Of a DNA stretch of 26,929 nt, positions 9,958 to 17,124 are shown in pieces. This DNA is from Didymodactylos carnosus. Lineage: Eukaryota; Rotifera; Eurotatoria; Philodinida; Philodinidae. The stretch lies in the NCBI GenBank assembly GCA_905250885.1, contig CAJNOQ010002012.1, positions 1-26,929 on the forward strand. Direction: 5' to 3'. Positions within the stretch are counted from its first letter, which is position 1. Each line of letters begins with the position of its first letter. The position numbers and the translations under genes were made by a program. The notes under the pieces were generated by a model that was given only the letters and a program-made list of their open reading frames with translations, had not been told where the DNA came from and made no database searches.

Positions 9958-10997
9958 AACAAAACACTAAAAAGTGTCAATTCATGAGTCAATTGATCAA
10001 TTTCATCTAATATTGGCAGTTGACCAATACCATTGACATGTATCATCTGAGATAGATATGAGCAAATATCATCGACACCTAGAGCATCACGACAATCTAT
10101 ACATGACTAAAAAAAAATTGTCAGGAAGGGAGCGATGACTCGGTTTGACAATATCATATATTTCATCAGCTGATACACTAATAAAATATAAATTATCAGC
10201 GATGAATTAGATTGATTATTGGGAAATTGTGAAGTGTAAAAATAATTTCTAAATATTGCACATTTAACTGGTGTCATTCCGTTTGAATCTTTTTTAAATG
10301 GATCTGAATCGGCTTGAAGTAAAATATTAACAATATCAGGTGTTGCACGATGATATGCGTAGTGTAGAGGAGTTGAATTATTATTGTCAACAGCGTTTAC
10401 ATTTGCACCATAGTCAACAAGAATTTTAACAATTGTTAGAGCTTTGAATGCAGCAGCTGCATGCAATGGTGTTACACCATGTTTATCTGAACGATTTATT
10501 TCAATTGAAATATTATTCATTCGTTTGCATGAGTAGAGCAAAGACTTTTCATTTAAACAATGAACAAGATGTAATAATATTGTCCATCCCATATTGTCGG
10601 TAATATAAATATTTGCATTATAATTTTCACATACAGCATAATGTAAGGTTGTTTTATCGAGACAATCTTTGCATTGAACATCTCTATCACGTGCTATTAA
10701 TAATTGTAAAACATTCAAAAAAAATTGACTATTTTCTTTATGTCCTGACTTTCCTCCATAAATAAAAAGACTATGCAAAATTGTTTGCTGTTTCAAATCG
10801 TGATAGTTAACAAATGCAAGACAATTTTGAACTAAATAGATGATAAATACTTTTCGTGCATTTACTGTTGGCAAATGCACAAAATAGCCATCTAATAAAT
10901 AGGATTCATCTTTATACCATTCCATTAATGCAGATCGATTTTCATTGTTTCGAATGTTTATGTTTGCATTTACCGCAATGCGATTGATCTGTTTCAT
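9954..10997 (-). CDS. Ankyrin-repeat protein (at least two exons)
   Basis: ATG 10997 opens a 296-codon frame ending at TAG 10107-10109. Clear ankyrin repeats: DKHGVTPLHAAAAFKALTIV… (171-203) and DNNNSTPLHYAYHRATPDIV… (204-236), with weaker or partial units at 113-, 134- and 237-250 (DSNGMTPVKCAIF). They form a protein-binding scaffold, partner unknown. The TAG closing the frame is part of a T9-AG acceptor. The following 153 nt (10106-9954) read as coding in the same frame (SCIDCRDALGVDDICSYLSQ) to a TGA, so I infer a last exon there. The simplest in-frame intron is 10178-10107 (72 nt, GTGTAT…TAG), but another frame inside it (VSADEIYDIVKPS) also looks coding, so the splice is uncertain. The last few residues come from the inverted-repeat arm. 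The N-terminus may be incomplete: an in-frame TAG precedes the ATG. Confidence 0.82.
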
Positions 10998-11221
10998 GAT
11001 CTATTCCACTTAACCGTCTATTTTAGAAATAAACTGAAAAGGACTATCTTTATTAAAATCAATAATAATTAGTACTAATTAGTGATTGAACACGTATAAG
11101 ACTATGATCTCTATTGATTTTTTTAAAGTTTTGTGACTGAGGATCATATACTATACTCTTACGCAATAATGATGACTTCGAATTGTTTTACGGAGAAAAT
11201 CTGGCCGACATCCTAAAAAAG

Positions 11222-11765
11222 GGTAAACGGCAACTTGCTCCACGGTCATTTGCCCTCCGGATTTTTGCTCGACAGGCATTTGCTCTTTGCGGACAGATGT
11301 CCCCACGGACATTTGCCCTCGCGGACATTTACTCCTCTGACAGTTGCCCTCAGTCGATCAAAGCGGGCACTTACTCCTTTTGTGGAGAGCAGTTTGCTCT
11401 CAATTATTTTCACGAATCGTGAGGTCTTCTATTTAATTTAGCATCCTTTTTCATAGCAGAATGAATACAAATAATCAGACAGACAAGGCGATTACGGTTG
11501 TAGCGCATCAAAAACTAACTAAAACATAATTGAATCATAGGCTTCTAGGTCCAATGCCGAAAACGTCCAATTCTAGAAAATGGTCAAGAGAAAAGTGCTC
11601 TCCACAAGTGGCAGGGGCAAGTGTCCGCTGTAATCGGCGGGAGCAAGTTTCCACGCGGGCAAGTATCCGCGCGGGCAACTGTCCATGGCGAGCAAATGTC
11701 CGGAGGGCAAAACGCGGGGGACAAGTGTCCGGGAGGCATCTTTCCAGGGAGCAAGTTGCCGGGAT
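11222..11765. mobile_element. Fold-back transposon with GC-rich tandem-repeat arms
   Basis: Two 170-nt arms (11222-11391 and 11596-11765) in inverted orientation flank a 204-nt AT-rich middle. The arms are arrays of degenerate 15-20-nt units, CGGACATTTGCCCTC on the left and its complement (GGGCAAGTGTCCG type) on the right, roughly 9-10 units each. Outer ends match through CGGCAACTTGCTCC, inner ends through TGTGGAGAGCA. An 11-bp direct repeat, TCCTAAAAAAG, borders both ends (11211-11221 and 11766-11776) and fits a target-site duplication. Long terminal inverted repeats built of tandem units are the hallmark of fold-back (FB/TU-type) elements. No transposase is encoded; the open frames in the arms (11183-11441, 11530-11920) are by-products. 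Confidence 0.85.
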
Positions 11766-11938
11766 TCCTAAAAAAGACATATTTGTCTTTATCAACTTTT
11801 TTAAAGAATTCTTTGAAAAAATGGCAAAAAATGAGAAGAGAAAAGGGAAGAAGTGGGAAACATTGTGAACTTTTCCAAAAAATTTTTAAAATTCTCCTAA
11901 TGAATTTTTGTGAGGAGTAATTATTAAATAGAAGTCTG

Positions 11939-12045
11939 TTACGAACTCCTATCTTTTTTCCATCACGAACTCCGCCTTTTCTATATTACGAACTTTGCAA
12001 ATTTTTCCGTCATGAACTCCCGACTATTTCTTGTAACGAACTCCG
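11939..12045. repeat. 24-nt degenerate tandem repeat, five units
   Basis: The string ACGAACTCC or a close variant begins at 11941, 11965, 11988, 12012 and 12036, a spacing of 24, 23, 24 and 24 nt. The rest of each unit is T/C-rich and variable. Not protein-like in any consistent frame. Confidence 0.7.
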
Positions 12046-12246
12046 ATTCGATAGGTTACCGTTGAAGGTTGAAGTACGCCCCAAACTCCCGATATTTTCA
12101 AATTTTTTTTTCGCAAATAAAAAACGCTAGTGAATTCACAGAGAACTATAGTTTTTCATCCTATGCTTGCGTCAAGTGAGCTGAAGGAGAAAAACAATAA
12201 TTAGTTGATGATAATTATTTATTTTAATTTCTTTATGAATTTTCAG

Positions 12247-12307
12247 GGTGAAAGAACAGCATTGGAGTGAGCCAGATGGTAGTGTACATATACGCAAAGA
12301 ACCTTGA
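12247..12307 (+). pseudogene. Orphan 3'-terminal exon-like fragment
   Basis: After a TTTTCAG acceptor, a 20-codon frame (from 12248) reads VKEQHWSEPDGSVHIRKEP then TGA. The composition is protein-like and resembles the acidic xPDGSxxIR tails seen in some small adaptor proteins, but it is too short to place in a family. No upstream partner exon found. Confidence 0.25.
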
Positions 12308-12894
12308 GAATGTACGTATCTTTACTAATTAACAATAAAAATTAGTGAATGACGTCTTTTGGCTAGCCTGATAGCATGTTTTCGACCTTTAAGCGTCCGG
12401 TTTCGTTAAAATCTGTTCAGATGTTTACGTTTTAGTCTTTTCACTCAACATATCTATTCCCATAAAGTAGCAAAATTTTCGTGCGAAAAGTGAATTTTTG
12501 CAATTGACGAAAATTGCACGTTTTTTGAACTAATACTGACTAAATATCAGTACTTTGACTGATCTTTGGCTACATTTGACAGCAGAAAGGATTTTTTTTG
12601 GCAGATGAGAGAAGTTAGTCGTGCCGAGATAGAGAAAAATCTTTCGTTCTTCTTTTAGCAGATCTGCGATCCAGTTACCTACTGATGGACTTTCAAAGAA
12701 ACAATTCCTTCCGTTTTTGGATTGGACAAATAAGTGGGAAGAGAAAGAATAGTTTTCGAAAAATCCTTTACAACGAGAGCCAGAGTGATGAGAGAGTGAT
12801 AAAGAAAACACTTGTCCAAATAGTTTTGATTACGCAGTTTGCAGAAAAGATCATTTTGTTTCTTACCGGTAGTTTCGTGCACTGGTGTTGCTTT
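12308..12894. other. Intergenic stretch, no gene recognised
   Basis: Open frames of 67-93 codons overlap on both strands (12530-12906) with no motif and no support for either strand. Confidence 0.35.
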
Positions 12895-14040
12895 TCACCT
12901 TATTAATCTCACTACATTCGGTACGATAACTTTTAGAATTTTTGTGAGTCCACCAGTTAATGCAAGAAGTGCTACTATTGTATAGAGTAGATCAAATGAT
13001 TGTACATAAGAAAAGGTGCATTCTGTTGGATGACATTCATCATAATAGCTACTGAATAATATTGTTGTTAGCCACTGTTCAATCGTTAAATTGCTGAATA
13101 TTTCCTGAACTGGTGTTGTTGGCCGATATTTACTTTTAAGTGTTGCATCAGGTGGTGATACTATGGTGAAGTTTGTTGTCATCCATGATTGTATTTCATT
13201 TATACATTGACGTTGATAAAAACATTCTAATATTGATTGTAATAATGAATCAACAATAAAACAACTTAAATAAAAACCAGGTACAACAAATTCAAGATAT
13301 AACGTTAAATTGTTGTATATTGCTGATGGTTCAAGACATTTTGATGAAACATCACATGAACATGTTAAATTACTTTTATTAACATAAAGTGATGGAGTGA
13401 AAAATAAATCTTGAGTGAAGCCAGGTGGAGATTGAACAAACCGAAAATTTGTTAACAAACCAGACATCAAACTATTTGCTTGTGTTGTTTTTTGTACAAA
13501 ACTCAATGTACGTAAAAATGTTTGCGTGGTGTATAATTGAAATTGTTTTATAAATGACCGGGTTTGTGATTGAAATGTTGTATTTGAGACTAATAATGGT
13601 GTAATAAAGGCTGTTGATTGAAACACAAGTAACTCATCATTGATTGTTTAAAATGATATTAGACATAAACGAGATAGTAATTGAAATGAATAGCCACCGA
13701 TACGACGACCGATACGAATAAAGTTGCTCCGATGATTTACTGTTGAGATATTGAATCCAATCATTAGTGAAAAATTGACTGGAACATAATTGATGATATT
13801 CGGTAACTGAGAGTTCATAGGGTAACAGAGACCGCTGAACATTGACAGGTTAATGTGTGTGGATAATTTCCATAGCGTTGTGTGTATTGTTTTAGTGAAG
13901 GTGATTCGATTGATACCGTTACTATTCTTGGTATTACCGGTAAATGACAAGAATAATCAATGATACAATTAATGTAACCAAACAGAAACGTGTTGATATT
14001 AAGGATGACGAAGATGAGAAACGATTAAATGAAAATTGAG
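12895..14040 (-). pseudogene. Broken copy of a Cys-rich membrane-protein family (probably bdelloid-expanded)
   Basis: Reading minus, the open 3' part (13626 to stop 12895, 243 codons) has no ATG: its first codon is GTG inside a longer frame that continues upstream to a TAA at 13648-13650 (…FQLLSRLCLISF*TINDEL). It shows CSC…C (89-97), PGFYLSCFIVDSLLQ (116-130), further Cys at 135, 141, 198 and 203, several N-glycosylation sites and a C-terminal membrane span (213-237). Further upstream the family continues in other frames: TLTCQCSAVSVTL followed by several stops (about 13720-13900), and a membrane segment with LISTRFCLVTLIV (about 13950-14020). So there are at least one nonsense change near 13648, two or more frameshifts and several stops. 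I recall the layout as a signal-anchor, Cys-rich ectodomain and C-terminal span family of unknown function, common in bdelloid genomes; this was not verified by search. Confidence 0.75.
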
Positions 14041-14785
14041 ACAAAGAAAAAGAGCCCAAGTGTACCGACAGAGTTGCATTTATAAAAAGAAAGAAGAAGA
14101 AATGAAAAAAAAGCGACTTTTAATGAAATAATTGGTGTATGTATTTTCCAGGACCGAGGTAAAACCAGAATCCGGAATGTCCGAATTAAAATAAAAAAAG
14201 TCTTGAAGATGTTAAATACTTTCATGACAGTCTAACGAAGGATTTCTTCTTCAAAGAAACACATCACAGAGATGTTTCAAAACATCACATTTAACGGTAT
14301 GACAAAAGATAACGGGAAGAATTCATAGTGAAATCAACAATAGATAGTCAAAACTACTGTATGTGTGTACTCACATTGAATTGTTCTAAGCTTTTTACTG
14401 AAAATGGCATCTTTTTCTTTGCCGATAAAGATTATGCTATAGTGAGAGTGTTGAATGATCGAGAAAAACACGAAAAAACTGTTTACAGCATGTTCTCGAA
14501 GAAAGTACGAGTGAAACATGATGTAATCAAGTCAACAACTATAATTAGGACTACAATTATTATCAAATAATCGTGAAAATAGATAATCTGCTCTAAAGCA
14601 ATATTCAAAGCATCCTGGAAATTTAAATTACCTCAAAATATTATACATACATATAGACTTTCTAGTCTATATACTATGTTACGACTTACTTTATATTAAA
14701 GTTGACGGACGACATGTACTTTTAAAAAATAATTAAATTAAATTAATTTAATAATAAATTCATTTTTTATCGTATAATAATATAT
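14041..14785. other. Intergenic stretch, no gene recognised
   Basis: Two short open frames (minus 14025-14225, plus 14328-14570) are AT-rich and without motifs. The first partly overlaps the 5' end of the membrane-protein pseudogene and could include its flank. Nothing else seen. Confidence 0.35.
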
Positions 14786-15001
14786 TTAATGCAACTCACG
14801 CACCCTAAAACATAATTTATGTGTATCTGCATTATAACAATATAACTTTAACTCATCAAACATACAATTAAAATCTTTTAGTTCTAACACTAGTGGGGAA
14901 TCTAATAAAGGCACAAGTTTCTCTACTAATATAAACCGGCAATTATATAAATTTTTATTCACTCCTATAAATTCAATTAACAGGGTTTCAACGACAGCCA
15001 T
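14786..15001 (-). CDS. Small hypothetical protein, 71 aa, possibly a fragment
   Basis: ATG 15001 to TAA 14786. Composition is convincingly protein-like (MAVVETLLIEFIGVNKN, later PLLDSPLVLELKDFN), ending RVRELH. Family not recognised. The in-frame sequence just upstream (…SYKKIFFYSG-stop) belongs to a short tandem repeat (14996-15135) whose units are also coding-like, so this may be the 3' end of a larger decayed gene. Confidence 0.35.
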   Translation of the reverse strand: MAVVETLLIEFIGVNKNLYNCRFILVEKLVPLLDSPLVLELKDFNCMFDELKLYCYNADTHKLCFRVRELH

Positions 15002-15135
15002 CTATCCACTGTAGAAGAAAATTTTTTTGTAACTGGCTCTTCGTGCCATCTGTACATAACAGAATTTCTTCTAACTGCTAGTCATCGAAGGCTATCTCTT
15101 CACTGCAGAAGAAAATTTCTTGAAACTGATCCTTA
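14996..15135 (-). repeat. Degenerate ~45-nt repeat, about three coding-like units
   Basis: On the minus strand the segments beginning CAGTTTCAAGAAATTTTC, CAGTTAGAAGAAATTCTG and CAGTTACAAAAAAATTTTC follow one another at roughly 45-nt intervals. Each translates to a Q-[LF]-[QE]-x-[IN]-[FL]-[FL] pattern, but in frames broken by stops. Likely a worn repeat-protein segment. Confidence 0.4.
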
Positions 15136-16080
15136 GTGACAGTTACCTCTTTGCTTAGAAGTTAGTTTAAAAAAGTTTCTTTACGTCTGTTACTCTTGTT
15201 CGTTATGATTGATTTGTCCATGAAATAACGCACGGCCATTTTTCCATGTTTTGCGCACAGACAACTAGTTTGTAAGACCCTTGACTAGAGTCAAGGAAAT
15301 TAAGATAAAAGTGCGAACCACCGCAGGCTGTCAAAAATTGGAGCATTCTGGCAAGCTCTCGTGGAAAGTGTAGTTTTTCCTTATCAATGATTTTTATTGA
15401 TATCTAGTTTAGGAAAAGGTTTATTCTTAAAAGTGGGTGAGTATTTTTCTCACAGATTATTCTAAAAAAGGGTGAATAATGTATTAGAAGTAACGATATT
15501 AAATAAAGTTTTATAACGAATGCGCATCTCAGCATTTGAACAATATTTAACTTTTTCTTACATCCTCGAGAACTAATTTTTTTCTGGAAAGATGGGCGCC
15601 CTGAAATTCTCTGCAAAAAAAACATATTGAGTGTTTTATTACAAAATGTAAAAGTGGAACGTTACATGAAAAGTACGAAGAAAACTAAAAAAAACGTGAG
15701 AAGAGGCGTGAACTGTCTAACCGAAAATACGATTTTGCCGGTTTTATTTCTTTTATAAGTTGCGATATCGAAAATCTAATCCGTCATTTTGTAGTCCTTG
15801 GAAAGCTGAACCTTCTGTTTATTCCCTTGACTGTAAGTATATGGTTATGCAACAATTTAGGTCGGCGGTCGCCCAAAAGTAGAGGTGTGCAGGGCACGAG
15901 TTCTTTGTACCTTGTACCCTATCCTATCCTATTAGCTTTCACATCCTACCCCACTCTATCCTATTGACTTCAGACAGTTTGCACCCTACCCTACATCTAT
16001 ACATAAGAAAGTAGTAAAATAGGGATTATTCGTTCAGTGATTGAAGTTCGTTTTTCTAGCTACAGTTTTATTCAAAAATA
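15136..16080. other. Intergenic stretch with simple-sequence tracts
   Basis: No gene seen. It contains a small palindrome CCTTGACT-AG-AGTCAAGG (15279-15296) and a degenerate C/T-rich CCTATCCTA tract at about 15915-16000. The tract does not match the TGTGGG telomere repeat reported for bdelloids. Confidence 0.35.
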
Positions 16081-16093
16081 ATAAATACACATT

Positions 16094-16320
16094 TTATTGC
16101 TTTCGAAAATTTGGCAACAACAATATGTCGTCAACTACCTCGGAATTCAAAGATTGTCGTCTTTGTTCTAATATTCTGCCACTAGCGCTGAATATTCTTC
16201 TGATGTGACTGAACTCGCAGAAACTCCTAACAATGATTGAAACAACAAGCTGAGATTTGGATAGATGACAGCATGGCTCTTCCACCATCCTAAGAGAGAT
16301 TCAGCTTTTTGAAATGTCAC
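16094..16320 (-). pseudogene. hAT transposase relic: C-terminal dimerisation region, frameshifted
   Basis: Reading minus from 16320, one frame gives FQKAESLLGWWKSHAV, then IYPNLSLLFQ and LGVSASSVTSE. A second frame continues with RIFSASGRILEQRRQSL, LNSEVVDDILLL and a stop at 16094. Together these are the hallmarks of the hAT-family C-terminal dimerisation domain (WW…YP.L…A…s.p.SER.FS.aG…..Rl.p..v…l.l). The two halves are offset by one nucleotide near 16190-16200, so the copy is dead. The stop codon overlaps an AATAAA polyadenylation signal. The N-terminal part (zinc finger, DDE catalytic core) is absent; upstream the sequence is replaced by an inverted-repeat insertion (16322-16495). Confidence 0.82.
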
Positions 16321-16321
16321 T

Positions 16322-16495
16322 TTTAAAATACAGGAATATTCCACTGTATTTGACCTTTAGCAGTTGAATATGTGTATTTAACCTTACTAAAAATTTCAAA
16401 AAGATTTTTTGCATGCGCTGTAGACCTCAATTATAGCCCACACATGATGAAAGAGATCAAATACAAAATAAATAGGAATATCCCTGTATTTTAAA
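16322..16495. mobile_element. 174-bp MITE-like element with 21-nt terminal inverted repeats
   Basis: The first and last 21 nt are inverted copies with one mismatch (left TTTAAAATACAGGAATATTC…, right ending CCCTGTATTTTAAA). It lies directly against the hAT relic and probably interrupts it. No coding capacity, and no clear target duplication. Confidence 0.65.
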
Positions 16496-16973
16496 TTTCT
16501 AGTCATGTTCCCCAACTTTGTTTTTGATTTTAAGGTCATATTCGGAATCAGCGTGAAAAATTGAGTCTACTCATGTACCTCACTCATGAGACCAAGCCTT
16601 TCTTAGTTTACAGTATTAGGTCGAAGTGTTGAAAAAACCGCTCTTTTTCGTCGTTTTTTCTGTTTTTGACCTAAAAAAACATAAAACATGGTTATATGAT
16701 ATTATTTTGACATCTCTTAGATAGAAAAATCAATTCTGAACACGATAGTGTGTGTTTCAAAATTGTGACAAACGTTGGTAAGTCGGCTGACCTGCGAAAC
16801 CGAAGGAAGATCGAAACCACCACCAGCTGAAAAAAGTAATTTACAAATTTTCTACAAGGCATCGGAGTGGAATCGACTAAACATTCAGAATCAGCGTTAA
16901 ATTCTACGTCTAGCGATGTACTTCTTAAAGAATTTGCACAACTTAAAATTTTCAATGTTCGAAAGGGGGGGGG
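16496..16973. other. Repeat-derived stretch
   Basis: It contains two copies of the GGAATCAGCG core (16537-16553, 16881-16896) and a run of nine G (16965-16973) directly abutting the next repeat copy. The 126-codon minus frame across 16692-17072 is repeat sequence, not a gene. Confidence 0.5.
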
Positions 16974-17124
16974 TGCAGATTTGGCAGGCGAAAAATAAAA
17001 TTTTATCCAAAAAAACCTGAATCGGCCATTTTGTTCAGAATTCGACGCTGATTCCAAATATGTGACTTTCAATCGGAAATTTTTTGAAACGAAAAAACCA
17101 ACTTATCAATGCTACTTCTTTCGC
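16974..17124 (-). repeat. Dispersed repeat copy B (inverted partner of 6537-6686)
   Basis: Reverse complement of copy A at about 90% identity or better, with similar end points. It includes the reverse-strand core CGCTGATTCC at 17046. See copy A. Confidence 0.85.

Larger units (their letters stand above)
7860..9970. repeat. Nested inverted duplication (arms 7860-7990/9840-9970 and 8893-8950/9637-9693)
   Basis: The outer arms (~131 nt) and inner arms (~57 nt) are reverse complements in matching nested order, at about 93-95% identity. On the right the two blocks are 146 nt apart; on the left they are about 900 nt apart, and that gap contains an independent MITE-like element (8194-8457). The left copy therefore looks like the interrupted or rearranged one. 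Both copies keep the start (MTEMPLCYGSL) and end (HKKGR-stop) of the same short frame. Confidence 0.82.
6597..17062. repeat. Dispersed short core repeat, ATATTYGGAATCAGCG
   Basis: A 16-17-nt core recurs at 6597-6613, 6922-6938, 7721-7737, 16537-16553, 16881-16896 (ACATTCAGAATCAGCG) and, on the reverse strand, 17046-17062. A weaker reverse copy is at 789-805. The span given covers the main copies; they are not contiguous. Sequence outside the core differs between most copies, so they are either termini of related elements or parts of one old repeat family that has diverged outside the core. Confidence 0.7.

Noticed and set aside
11183-11920. Several open frames of 68-112 codons on both strands
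   Set aside because: They follow the GC-rich repeated units of the fold-back element on both strands, so repeat structure explains their openness.
15890-16000. CCTATCCTATCC-type tract as interstitial telomere repeat
   Set aside because: The unit does not match TGTGGG or TTAGGG types and is irregular; treated as simple sequence.
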